Source: Flavobacterium dankookense (GTDB lineage Bacteria; Bacteroidota; Bacteroidia; Flavobacteriales; Flavobacteriaceae). From it: DNA of 64,000 nucleotides. The first letter of the stretch is position 1. Each line of letters opens with the position of its first letter. Below are positions 52,912-62,208 of the stretch, piece after piece. The DNA lies in contig NZ_SNXR01000013.1 in NCBI RefSeq assembly GCF_004362665.1, positions 248,001-312,000 on the forward strand. The letters run 5' to 3'. The position numbers were made by a program, and so were the translations under genes. The notes beneath the pieces are model-generated. The model saw nothing but the letters and a program-made list of their open reading frames with translations, ran no database searches and was not told the origin of the DNA.

Positions 52912-53141
52912 GATTGTAAAATTTATGCGTTTTGCTTACTCTTTCGATTTTCAGCTTCTTCGAACAGAAATTGTTTCCGTTGTAGAGCTTATTTCAATTG
53001 CTGTGCCAAAGTCAGTGTTTTTATTCTTAAGGTTTGATTAAGACGTATTAAAGTATTGATATATAGTTATATATAAATAAATTCGTTTTCGTCAAAATAG
53101 TATTTAGCAACTGTTTATCTACAGATGAGGTCTTTTTTTAT

Positions 53142-53149
53142 TACATTTG
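53142..53149 (+). promoter_or_regulatory. -7 promoter element of the M28 peptidase gene
   Basis: TACATTTG, exact TAnnTTTG, 23 bases before the chosen ATG at 53173 and inside the longer open frame from 53125, which it therefore argues against. Confidence 0.55.
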
Positions 53150-53172
53150 AAAAAAAATTGTTTCGCCCAAAA

Positions 53173-54351
53173 ATGAAAAACCTACTGCTTACGCTTACCT
53201 TCCTTTTTACCACATTGGCAACTACGGCTCAAGTTTATACCGAACAATACGCTACTATAGTAAACCAAGTCTCAGCAACCAACATACTCAACAACCTCAC
53301 GGAATTTGAAAACCTGGGTGTAAAAAGACGTGGCACAACGCCTTTACAAAACACTTTAAATTGGCTCAAAGCTGAATACCTATCTTATGGTTATATTGCG
53401 GCTCAAATGCAAGAGTACAGTTTTACCAATGGAAACACAACGGGCAAGAATTTAGTAGTAACCAAACTAGGAACGCTCTATCCAGATACGTTTGTTATCA
53501 TTTGCGGACATTATGATACCATCAATGGCAAAGGAACAAACGATAACGGAAGCGGTGTAGTTACCATCTTTGAAGTAGCTCGCTTGTTGCAAAACATTCC
53601 AACGGAATATTCGATAAAATTCATCAATTTTAGTGGTGAAGAAGACGGATTGATTGGCAGCCAACATTTTGTTTCGACAGTTGTAAATGCTACAACTCCT
53701 AAAATGGATATTAAATTGGTTTTCAACATAGATGAAGTAGGAGGAAGAGCAGGTTTTGTAAACGATACCATTACTTGTGAACGCGATACAGGAAGTCCAA
53801 CGTCTAACAATGCGGCATCAAACTTGATTACAAACCAACTGATGAATTGTGTTGAGTTGTATTCGCCATTAAATACTTTTCTATCCTATGCTTATGCTTC
53901 GGATTATATGCCTTTTGAAGAAAACAACGAAATCATTACCGGTTTTTTTGAAACTAACGAAACACCACATCGCCACACCGCAACTGATTTGCTAGTAAAC
54001 ATGGATCCAGAATATGTATATAACATTGCGAAAGCTGCCACAGGCGCGATGCTTCATTTTGCAGTAGCTAGCACAAGTAGTTTAGACAATCAAAATTTTA
54101 TAAAAGACCATCAAATTAGTTTCTATCCCAACCCAGCAAAGGAGTTTCTGAATATTAACTTTGGTAACCTGACTTCAGATAAAACTACTTTTACTCTAGT
54201 AGATATCAATGGTAAAAAAGTAATAGAAAACCAATTTGATACACAAAACCAACTCCAAAGAATTTCGGTAGCCAGTATTCCAAATGGTATTTATCTTGCG
54301 GTTATTGAAACCAATGATAAACGAATTACGAAGAAGATTGTTATTGATTAA
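53173..54351 (+). CDS. M28 family zinc aminopeptidase with T9SS sorting domain
   Basis: A 392-aa secreted di-zinc exopeptidase. Signal peptide ending TTAQ. Zinc ligands in order: His in ICGHYDT, Asp in GTNDNGSG, Glu pair in NFSGEEDG, Asp in VFNIDEVGG and His in TPHRHTATD, so the site is complete. A T9SS type A domain ends the protein (ISFYPNPAKEFLNINFG to ITKKIVID). It digests peptides outside the cell. I chose the ATG at 53173 over the longer frame from 53125 because it gives a proper signal peptide and follows the -7 box. Confidence 0.9.
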   Translation: MKNLLLTLTFLFTTLATTAQVYTEQYATIVNQVSATNILNNLTEFENLGVKRRGTTPLQNTLNWLKAEYLSYGYIAAQMQEYSFTNGNTTGKNLVVTKLGTLYPDTFVIICGHYDTINGKGTNDNGSGVVTIFEVARLLQNIPTEYSIKFINFSGEEDGLIGSQHFVSTVVNATTPKMDIKLVFNIDEVGGRAGFVNDTITCERDTGSPTSNNAASNLITNQLMNCVELYSPLNTFLSYAYASDYMPFEENNEIITGFFETNETPHRHTATDLLVNMDPEYVYNIAKAATGAMLHFAVASTSSLDNQNFIKDHQISFYPNPAKEFLNINFGNLTSDKTTFTLVDINGKKVIENQFDTQNQLQRISVASIPNGIYLAVIETNDKRITKKIVID

Positions 54352-54433
54352 AACAGTTCTCGATACATTTTTTGTTCCGTTGTTCTACACAAAAAATACT
54401 CGAAAAGACGATTAAGGTTTGGATTAAATCGTT

Positions 54434-57235
54434 TTATAACTTCTCTTTTAAATAAGTTCCTGTTATTGATTTTTTGTTTTTTACAATTTCCTCTGGAGTT
54501 CCAACGGCAAGGAGTTTTCCACCATTTTCGCCACCTTCTGGACCTAAATCAATTATCCAATCGGCACATTTGATTAAATCTAAGTTGTGCTCAATAACAA
54601 TTATCGAATGTCCTTTATCAATCAATGCATCGAAAGAAGCCAATAGTTTTTTGATGTCATGAAAATGCAAACCTGTTGTAGGTTCGTCAAAGATGAATAA
54701 TGCTTTGTCTTTTGTTACTCCTTTTACAAGAAAAGATGCTAGTTTTATTCGTTGCGCTTCACCACCCGAAAGCGTTGATGAGGATTGTCCTAATTGCACA
54801 TAACCCAATCCAACATCTTGTAATGGTTGTAGTTTTTGAGTTATTTTATTTTGTTTGTGTTCAGAGAAGAAAGCAATAGCTTCATCAACCGTCATGGTTA
54901 AAATGTTGTCAATGTTTTTGCCTTCAAAAGTTACTTCTAATACTTCTTTTTTAAAACGTTTTCCGCCACAGGTTTCGCAAGGCAGTTCAACATCGGCCAT
55001 GAAAACCATTTCTACATTGATGCTTCCGTCGCCTTTGCAAGTTTCGCATCGTCCGCCATCGACATTAAATGAAAAATGCTTCGCTTGATAACCTCTTATT
55101 TTGGATAATTTCTCTTTAGCATACAATTCTCGGATGTCGTCATAGGCTTTAATATACGTCACAGGATTGGAACGAGAACTTCTTCCAATTGGGTTTTGGT
55201 CAACATATTCAATGTGCTTGATATGCGAAAAACTTCCTTTTATTTCAGTGAATTGTCCAGCTTTATCGCCAATACCTTCGAGTTTCTTTTGCATTGCAGG
55301 AAAGAGAATTTTTTTGACCAATGTACTTTTTCCACTACCCGAAACACCAGTAATAACGGTTAAACTTTCTAACGGAAACGAAACATCCACGTTTTGAAGG
55401 TTGTTTTCTCTCGCACCAATAATTTCGATGGCATTTTTGGATTTTCTGCGTGTTTTGGGTACAGTTATTTCCATTTTGCCATTCAAATATTGTGAGGTAA
55501 GCGAATTGGATTTTAAGATTTCTTCAAATGTACCTTCGGCAACTAAATTTCCACCATGAGTTCCCGCTTCTGGACCGATATCAATTATTCTATCGGCAGC
55601 TTTCATAATATCTTCATCATGTTCGACCACAATAACAGTATTTCCTAAATCGCGAAGATTTTTAAGCACTTTTATCAATCGTTCAGTATCTTTTGGATGT
55701 AAACCAATACTCGGTTCATCCAAAATGTACATCGAACCTACTAGCGAACTACCAAGCGAAGTCGCCAAATTAATTCGTTGTGATTCACCACCAGAAAGTG
55801 AAGCTGAATTTCTGTTTAAAGTCAAATAATCCAAACCAACATCACTTAAAAATGCCAAACGGCTGTTGATTTCGATAAGTAAACGCTTTGCGACTTTAAA
55901 ATCATATTCTGAAAGTTCCATTTCTTTGAAAAAAGGGATCAATCTTTTGATAGGTAAATCTACCAATTCAGAAATGGTTTTGTCAGCAATTTTTATGTAA
56001 TTGGTTTCAACTCGAAGTCGTTTTCCTTTGCAAGCCGTACATTTTGTTTTACCACGATAACGAGAAAGCATTACGCGGTTTTGAATTTTATAATTTTTTT
56101 CTTCGAGTTCGCTGAAAAATGCATTCAAACCAGTAAAATACTTATTGCCATCCCAAATCAGTTGTTTTTGTTCGGCAGTAAGCTCAAAATAAGGTTTGTG
56201 AATTGGGAAATCAAATTTATAAGCGTTATTAACCAGTAAATCGCGGTACCAACTCATACTTTCGCCACGCCAAGGATAAATAGCATTTTCGTAGACAGAA
56301 AGAGCTGTATTTGGCACAACTAAATCTTCATCAATACCGATTATATTACCATAGCCTTCGCAAACAGTACAAGCTCCATAGGGATTGTTAAAACTAAAAA
56401 GATGAACGTTAGGTTCCAAGAAAGTCAATCCGTCGAGTTCAAAATTTGAACTGAACTCTATTCGTTTATTGGAATCTAATTCTTGCAGGAAACAAACTCC
56501 TTTTCCTTCAAAGAAAGCGGTTTGTATAGCGTCAGCCAAGCGATTATAGAATTCTTCTTCAGCGGAAGTGTCTGGATTAAAGACAATTCTATCAACAATT
56601 AACAGAATTTCTTTTTTGTCAAAAGATTTTTGGTCTAATTCATCTAACCGAACCATTTCATTACCCACTAAAATTCGAGCAAAACCCTGCTGAAGCAAAA
56701 CTTTTAGCTTGTCTTCTAGTTTTCGTCCTTTTTCAAGGTGAATAGGAGCGAGAAGAAGCCATTTGCTGTTTAGTTCAAATGTTTTTACTTCTTTAACAAC
56801 ATCGGAAACGGTATCTTTTTTTACTTCTTTCCCCGAAATAGGCGATATGGTTTTGCCAATACGTGCGTAAAGTAACTTTAAATAATCATAAATCTCTGTA
56901 GATGTTCCAACAGTCGAACGTGCGTTGGTTGTATTTACTTTTTGCTCTATTGCAATTGCAGGAGCAATTCCTTTGATGTATTCTACTTTTGGTTTATCTA
57001 AACGTCCAAGAAATTGTCTTGCATAAGATGATAAACTTTCAACATAACGTCGTTGTCCTTCGGCATATAAAGTATCGAATGCCAAGCTAGATTTCCCTGA
57101 ACCTGATAAACCAGTTATAACCACTAATTTATTTCTTGGAATAGCAACATCTAAATTTTTTAGATTATGGATTTGAGCACCTTTAATTAATATATTCTTC
57201 TTTGTATCAAGATTTGAAAAATCAGTTACTATCAT
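54434..57235 (-). CDS. uvrA: Excinuclease ABC subunit A
   Basis: Damage-recognition ATPase of nucleotide excision repair; a dimer loads UvrB on damaged DNA. Two ABC modules are seen: first Walker [21 protein letters not shown] and signature [12 protein letters not shown]; second Walker [14 protein letters not shown] and signature [12 protein letters not shown]. Zinc-binding cysteines appear as [16 protein letters not shown] and CETCKGDG...CETCGGKR. Length 933 aa is normal and no residue seems missing. It has its own promoter. Confidence 0.97.
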   Translation of the reverse strand: MIVTDFSNLDTKKNILIKGAQIHNLKNLDVAIPRNKLVVITGLSGSGKSSLAFDTLYAEGQRRYVESLSSYARQFLGRLDKPKVEYIKGIAPAIAIEQKVNTTNARSTVGTSTEIYDYLKLLYARIGKTISPISGKEVKKDTVSDVVKEVKTFELNSKWLLLAPIHLEKGRKLEDKLKVLLQQGFARILVGNEMVRLDELDQKSFDKKEILLIVDRIVFNPDTSAEEEFYNRLADAIQTAFFEGKGVCFLQELDSNKRIEFSSNFELDGLTFLEPNVHLFSFNNPYGACTVCEGYGNIIGIDEDLVVPNTALSVYENAIYPWRGESMSWYRDLLVNNAYKFDFPIHKPYFELTAEQKQLIWDGNKYFTGLNAFFSELEEKNYKIQNRVMLSRYRGKTKCTACKGKRLRVETNYIKIADKTISELVDLPIKRLIPFFKEMELSEYDFKVAKRLLIEINSRLAFLSDVGLDYLTLNRNSASLSGGESQRINLATSLGSSLVGSMYILDEPSIGLHPKDTERLIKVLKNLRDLGNTVIVVEHDEDIMKAADRIIDIGPEAGTHGGNLVAEGTFEEILKSNSLTSQYLNGKMEITVPKTRRKSKNAIEIIGARENNLQNVDVSFPLESLTVITGVSGSGKSTLVKKILFPAMQKKLEGIGDKAGQFTEIKGSFSHIKHIEYVDQNPIGRSSRSNPVTYIKAYDDIRELYAKEKLSKIRGYQAKHFSFNVDGGRCETCKGDGSINVEMVFMADVELPCETCGGKRFKKEVLEVTFEGKNIDNILTMTVDEAIAFFSEHKQNKITQKLQPLQDVGLGYVQLGQSSSTLSGGEAQRIKLASFLVKGVTKDKALFIFDEPTTGLHFHDIKKLLASFDALIDKGHSIIVIEHNLDLIKCADWIIDLGPEGGENGGKLLAVGTPEEIVKNKKSITGTYLKEKL

Positions 57236-57254
57236 GGCTTATTTTTATGGTAGG

Positions 57255-57262
57255 CAAAGATA
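57255..57262 (-). promoter_or_regulatory. -7 promoter element of uvrA
   Basis: TATCTTTG on the minus strand, exact TAnnTTTG, 19 bases before the ATG. Confidence 0.65.
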
Positions 57263-57357
57263 ACTAATCTAACTCATGAGATTGACTGATGTTGTATTCA
57301 TTTTTATTTTTTTTAGAGATTAAGAAATCGATATAGTAATTAAATTATCCTATAAAA

Positions 57358-57540
57358 AACTATACATTAGCTATACAAATGTAATTTTTATTTTTTAGTT
57401 TCTATAATAAATTAAAATGTAAAATTAATGTTAATCAATAGTTTGCGCTAAAATTGTATTGTTTTTCATTAGTAATCGACTTGTATAGTTTCTTTAACAA
57501 AAAAAAGTAAGTTCGTTAAAGATTTATGATTAAATTTACA
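57358..57540 (+). promoter_or_regulatory. Operator-like repeats and promoter of the locus 2 secreted protein
   Basis: CTATACATTAGCTATACAAA lies within 57358-57379 (two CTATACA boxes 11 bp apart). CTTGTATAGTTTCT at 57480-57493 carries the same box inverted. TAAATTTACA at 57531 resembles a -7 box, 42 bases before the ATG. The same set, in the same order, lies upstream of the gene at 62209. The rest of 57236-57572 is AT-rich without other signal. Confidence 0.7.
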
Positions 57541-57572
57541 AATACTCAATTAATAATCAAAAAAACTTAATT

Positions 57573-58937
57573 ATGAAAAAAATTACTCTTTTATTATTTT
57601 TCTTTATGTCATTTTCTTGTGTTTACGCACAAGATCTTCTACTTGGTTTTGAAACCACTGAATCTGGAGGTGTAGATGGTGGACCATTTGGTAATGGACC
57701 TGCACCAGTTGTTGAAGCAGGACCTGGTTCAAATACTACTCAAGTACTAAAAATAACTGGAAATCCAGCTGGTGAGCCTTGGCAAGGAATAAATTTAAAT
57801 TTGACATCAGCAACTAATTTGACTGATACTCAGACGATGACTATGGATGTTTATTCCGATGAACCTATAACTTTTTTAGTTAAAGTGAACGGAGGTACTG
57901 GAACTCCTTCTAATCCAGCTACAGTAGCTGCTCAAGCATCTCATCCAGGTGGCGGAACTTGGCAAACAGTATCCTTTACATTTAATACAGCTTTGGACGT
58001 TCCAGCTGCATTAGCATCAGGTGTTTATAATAAATTCGTAATTCACACCTATTGGGTTGCAGGTGAAACATCATTTTTCCCAGGTGGAAACGCAATACCA
58101 AGACCAGCTAGGACTTTTTATGTAGACAATATTAAAGGTCCACTTGGTGCTGCTCCGGTTATACCAACTCCAACTACTCCAGCTCCAGTGCCAACAGCAC
58201 CAGATGCAGAGGTTTATAGTATTTACAATGATACGAATAGTTATACCACTAATTTTCCTGTTCAATACCCATTTGGTGTTTTATCTGGTGAACCAGATTT
58301 AGATGATACATCTGCAGTAAACAAAGCTTACAGATTTAATTTTGGAATTGCAGGTTGGGGACAAGGTGAAGCTAATGCTAATATAAATTCTTATGGTTTC
58401 GTTTCATTTGATTATTGGGCTCAGCCAGGTTTGCCAAATGGTTTCAGATTTGTAATGATTAGTAATAGCGGAGGAGTTACTGAACATGGTTATCAAATTG
58501 GTACTCAAGAGAATTTAGTAACAGGTGAATGGAAAAAAGTTGAAATACCTTTATCTTATTTCACTGGAATAGGTTTCGCAAGTTCAAACTTCTTTCAATG
58601 GAAAGTAAGTCCTTTTGGTGATAGCGTAGAAAATGCGGGTTATGTATATGTTGACAATATTTTGTTAACAGTTAACTCTGTTTTAAGTAATGAAACTTTT
58701 ACTGCATCACAAATAAAAATGTATCCTAACCCAGCTTCATCAGTTTTGAACATTAGTGCTGCTGATCAAGTTATCGAAAAAGTTTCAATTCTTAATGTAT
58801 TAGGACAAGAAGTTACATCACAACAACCAAATTCTAATATAACTTCTATTGACGTGGCAAGTCTTCAAACAGGAGTATATGTTGTAAAAACTATTATAAA
58901 CGGAAAAAGTTCTTCGACTAGATTCGTAAAACAATAA
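57573..58937 (+). CDS. Secreted carbohydrate-binding-like protein with T9SS sorting domain
   Basis: A 454-aa secreted protein with signal peptide ending VYAQ. Two beta-sandwich segments (about residues 22-190 and 215-365) each end in a YVDNIKG or YVDNILL motif (FYVDNIKGPLG, YVYVDNILLTVN), as in CBM-type jelly rolls found next to beta-glucanases. A proline/threonine linker (PTPTTPAPVPTAP) separates them. A T9SS type A domain ends the protein (IKMYPNPASSVLNIS to STRFVKQ). No catalytic residues recognised; a surface-exposed glycan-binding role is inferred. First gene of locus 2 with its own operator region. Confidence 0.75.
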   Translation: MKKITLLLFFFMSFSCVYAQDLLLGFETTESGGVDGGPFGNGPAPVVEAGPGSNTTQVLKITGNPAGEPWQGINLNLTSATNLTDTQTMTMDVYSDEPITFLVKVNGGTGTPSNPATVAAQASHPGGGTWQTVSFTFNTALDVPAALASGVYNKFVIHTYWVAGETSFFPGGNAIPRPARTFYVDNIKGPLGAAPVIPTPTTPAPVPTAPDAEVYSIYNDTNSYTTNFPVQYPFGVLSGEPDLDDTSAVNKAYRFNFGIAGWGQGEANANINSYGFVSFDYWAQPGLPNGFRFVMISNSGGVTEHGYQIGTQENLVTGEWKKVEIPLSYFTGIGFASSNFFQWKVSPFGDSVENAGYVYVDNILLTVNSVLSNETFTASQIKMYPNPASSVLNISAADQVIEKVSILNVLGQEVTSQQPNSNITSIDVASLQTGVYVVKTIINGKSSSTRFVKQ

Positions 58938-58957
58938 TTTTCATCATTTGATTAACT

Positions 58958-58990
58958 AAAGCACGAGATTTATTTCGTGCTTTTTTTTTA
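58958..58990 (+). terminator. Terminator after the T9SS carbohydrate-binding-like gene
   Basis: Perfect 9-bp stem AAAGCACGA / TCGTGCTTT with an 8-base loop and a long T-run, 21 bases after the stop codon. Confidence 0.9.
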
Positions 58991-58996
58991 AATAAT

Positions 58997-59018
58997 AAAA
59001 CTAAAAAAATTAGTTTTG
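58997..59018 (+). promoter_or_regulatory. Promoter with inverted repeat before regulator 2
   Basis: TAGTTTTG at 59011-59018 is an exact -7 box, 20 bases before the ATG. It overlaps a perfect inverted repeat AAAACTAA / TTAGTTTT (58997-59017), a possible operator. Confidence 0.55.
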
Positions 59019-59038
59019 AATTCGTAAAATTTTATTCT

Positions 59039-61870
59039 ATGGCGGTAAAACCCAATTTTAATTTAAAGTTTGTCTATGTTGTTGCGCTTCTATTAGCATC
59101 ACATCTTTTTTTGTATGCGCAAGATTTGCCACCAATTGTCAAATACAATTCCTCAATTTACAATGCAGGAAATCAAAATTGGATGATATCTCAGGATAAA
59201 AACAATTACATTTATTTTGCTAATAATGAAGGCTTGTTGGAATATAATGGTTCGGTTTGGACGTTATATAAATCACCAAATGAGACAATTATTCGTTCGG
59301 TAAAAGTAATTGGAAATAAAATATATACAGGTTGTTACATGGAGTTTGGATATTGGTCCAGACAAAGTAATGGAAGATTGATTTATACATCATTAAGCCA
59401 AAAAATAACATCAAAAATCATTGATGATGAACAGTTTTGGAATATTTTACAATACGATCAATGGGTTATTTTTCAGTCATTAAATAAGATATTTATTTAT
59501 GATACAAAAACAAGAAAGTTTAAAATTGTACAACCAAAAGTTAATATTTTAAAATCGTTTAAGACTTCAAATTCAATTTATTATCAGACTGTTAATAATG
59601 ATTTTTTTGAAATTGAAAACGGAACTAGTAAGTTGGTTTTAGATAATTCAACGCTAAAAGATAAAAAGATTGTAAATGTATTTGCTATCGATGAAGGTTT
59701 GTTAATTCATACTCAGTTTAATGGTTTTTTTAAACTATCAAATGGTAATTTATTTAAATTCGATACAGAAGCAGACTCTGAAATTTCAGCAAGTAGTATT
59801 TATAGTAGCCAAATGCTTTCTGATGGAAGTTTTGCAGTCGGAACTATTTCAAATGGCGTTTTCATTTTGAACAAAGACGGAAAAGTTAAATACCACATTA
59901 CTCAAAATAAAGGACTGAGCAATAATACTGTTTTATCCATTGCAGAAGACTTTGATAAGAACTTATGGATCGGATTGGACAACGGAATAAACTGTATCAA
60001 TTTACAATCTCCAATACGAAGTTTTTCGGATGAAACAGGAGTATTAGGAACAGTTTATGCCTCTGCTTTATATAAGGGAAAATTATATATTGGAACTAAT
60101 CAAGGATTGTTTTACAAAGAATATTTATATGATAATCAATTCAAATTTGTAAAAGGAACAAAAGGACAAGTTTGGTCTCTTTTTGTTCATGATGGGACAT
60201 TATTTTGTGGTCATGACTCTGGTACTTTTATTGTTGATGGTGAAAACTCAAGCCACATATTCTCACAATCAGGAACTTGGAAACTAGAAGTTGTTCCAAA
60301 CAAAGAGAACTTTCTACTTCAAGGGAATTATTACGGGATGTCAATTCTAGAGAAAATCAATAATCAATGGGTTTTTAGAAATAAAATTGCGGGATATAAT
60401 TATTCTTCAAAGCACTTTGAAATAACAAATTCTAATGAAGTATATGTAAGTCACGAATATAAAGGGATTTTCCGTTTTCAATTGGATTCTAAATTTTTCA
60501 AAGGTTCAAAATTATATACGTATACCAAACCTGTGAAAGGTAAAAATGCTGGATTGACGAAGTTTAATAATACCATTTATTATGCCTATAAAGATGGTAT
60601 ATTCAAGTTAAATCAAAAAACAAAACAGTTTGAACGAGATCCATCTTTGAGCGGTGTTTTTGATAATAATGAATATACATCTGGAAAATTAATTCTTGAT
60701 AACTCAAATAAATTGTGGATTTTTTCTAAAAGTTACATTAATTACTTTTCAGTAAATAAATTAAGTTCCGATTTAAAAAAGAATGTTATTTCTATACCAG
60801 CATCGATTTCAAATTCAATGTTGGGTTATGAAAATATTACACAATTATCAAATTCAATTTATTTGATTGGAACAACTGATGGTTATTATACATTCAATAT
60901 TAATGAGTTAAGTTTTAAAAATCACAGCGTAGCTATCTCAGATATTAGTATAAATAAACTAAATGAAAAACAAAGCAGTTTTTCAATTAGTGACAAAGGC
61001 GAGTTTAAACACGATGAGAATAACATTACCTTCAGTTATACTGTTCCAGAATACGATAAATATATTATCGCAGAATACCAATATTTATTAGAAGGTTTTC
61101 AAGATAATTGGAGTGAATGGAGTTCAAAAGCTACTATTAATTTTAAAAACCTTCCGCCTGGCGATTATACTTTTAAAGTTCGTTCAAAAGTTGTAAACTC
61201 GCAACCTGAAAATCTTGCCGTTTATTCGTTTACCATTTCAAAACCTTGGTATTTAACCAATCTAGCATTGGTTATTTATTTCCTTATGATCTGTTTATTA
61301 GCTTATTATATTAATAAAGCCTATGAGAAATACTATTATGAACAGAAGCAAAAATTAATAGAAGAGAATAATTTACTTCTGGAAATTAAAGAGCTTGAAA
61401 ACGAACAACAGTTGATGAAATTGCGTAATGAACAATTATCCATTGATGTAGATAATAAGAGTAGAGAGTTGGCTGTTTCAACGATGAGTTTGATTAAAAA
61501 GGATGAATTATTATCAGTTATCAAAGAAGATTTAAAGAAAACATCTGATGAAGCAAGTTCAAGAAGCATTAAATCAGTAATTAATACTATTAATAAGAAT
61601 ATCACTGAAGATAATGCATGGAATGTTTTCAAAGAAGCATTCGATACTGCGGATAAAGACTTTTTAAAGAAAGTTAAACAAGCTCACAACAGTTTAACTC
61701 CAAATGATTTACGACTTTGTGCCTATTTACGATTGAATTTGTCTTCAAAAGAAATTGCACCATTATTAAATATTTCTGTTCGTAGCGTAGAAATAAAACG
61801 ATACCGTTTGCGTAAAAAAATGGATTTGCCACACGAAACAGGACTTGTTGAATACATACTCTCGATTTAG
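59039..61870 (+). CDS. Membrane-tethered regulator: beta-propeller, Y_Y_Y, TM, coiled coil, HTH
   Basis: A 943-aa paralogue of the regulator at 27826. Signal or anchor segment (VVALLLASHLFLYAQ), sensor propellers (MISQDKNNYIYFANNEGLLEYNG, KNLWIGLDNGINCINLQSP), a Y_Y_Y domain (about residues 650-735, with AEYQYLLEGFQDNWSEWSS and FKNLPPGDYTFKVRSK), one membrane helix (LALVIYFLMICLLAYYI), a long coiled coil, and the HTH LTPNDLRLCAYLRLNLSSKE followed by IAPLLNISVRSVEIKRYRLRKKM. No kinase or receiver domain. It lies between two genes whose promoters share the CTATACA pattern and is the best candidate to bind it. Confidence 0.88.
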   Translation: MAVKPNFNLKFVYVVALLLASHLFLYAQDLPPIVKYNSSIYNAGNQNWMISQDKNNYIYFANNEGLLEYNGSVWTLYKSPNETIIRSVKVIGNKIYTGCYMEFGYWSRQSNGRLIYTSLSQKITSKIIDDEQFWNILQYDQWVIFQSLNKIFIYDTKTRKFKIVQPKVNILKSFKTSNSIYYQTVNNDFFEIENGTSKLVLDNSTLKDKKIVNVFAIDEGLLIHTQFNGFFKLSNGNLFKFDTEADSEISASSIYSSQMLSDGSFAVGTISNGVFILNKDGKVKYHITQNKGLSNNTVLSIAEDFDKNLWIGLDNGINCINLQSPIRSFSDETGVLGTVYASALYKGKLYIGTNQGLFYKEYLYDNQFKFVKGTKGQVWSLFVHDGTLFCGHDSGTFIVDGENSSHIFSQSGTWKLEVVPNKENFLLQGNYYGMSILEKINNQWVFRNKIAGYNYSSKHFEITNSNEVYVSHEYKGIFRFQLDSKFFKGSKLYTYTKPVKGKNAGLTKFNNTIYYAYKDGIFKLNQKTKQFERDPSLSGVFDNNEYTSGKLILDNSNKLWIFSKSYINYFSVNKLSSDLKKNVISIPASISNSMLGYENITQLSNSIYLIGTTDGYYTFNINELSFKNHSVAISDISINKLNEKQSSFSISDKGEFKHDENNITFSYTVPEYDKYIIAEYQYLLEGFQDNWSEWSSKATINFKNLPPGDYTFKVRSKVVNSQPENLAVYSFTISKPWYLTNLALVIYFLMICLLAYYINKAYEKYYYEQKQKLIEENNLLLEIKELENEQQLMKLRNEQLSIDVDNKSRELAVSTMSLIKKDELLSVIKEDLKKTSDEASSRSIKSVINTINKNITEDNAWNVFKEAFDTADKDFLKKVKQAHNSLTPNDLRLCAYLRLNLSSKEIAPLLNISVRSVEIKRYRLRKKMDLPHETGLVEYILSI

Positions 61871-61892
61871 TATTAGAAATTACAAACAAATA

Positions 61893-62065
61893 AACTATAC
61901 ATTAACTATACAAAGTTATAATGTACAAATGCATTAGAGTAGCCGTTCAAACCCGTTGAATGCCATAAAATAATGGCTCTCGAGTGATTTTTAATTTTAT
62001 TCTGTCTTGTATAGTTTCTATAGACAATTATTTATTTTTTGAATTATAAAAGATGTAAATTTACA
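61893..62065 (+). promoter_or_regulatory. Operator-like repeats and promoter of the locus 2 glycosidase
   Basis: CTATACATTAACTATACAAA lies within 61893-61914, CTTGTATAGTTTCT at 62006-62019, and TAAATTTACA at 62056-62065: the same three parts as at 57358-57540. The distance from the second to the third is 50 bases here and 51 there. The remainder of 61871-62208, including a 5' leader of about 140 bases, is AT-rich with no gene. Confidence 0.7.
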
Positions 62066-62208
62066 TATTGGTAGTTTTTATTGACATATATTATCAAAAC
62101 TTAAAAAAAACAAACCAATTTATGAATAATGAATAATTATTTATCTTTATTACTAACATTAACCATTTTCAATATTAAATTATTACAAAAAACTAACAAT
62201 TATTAAAC

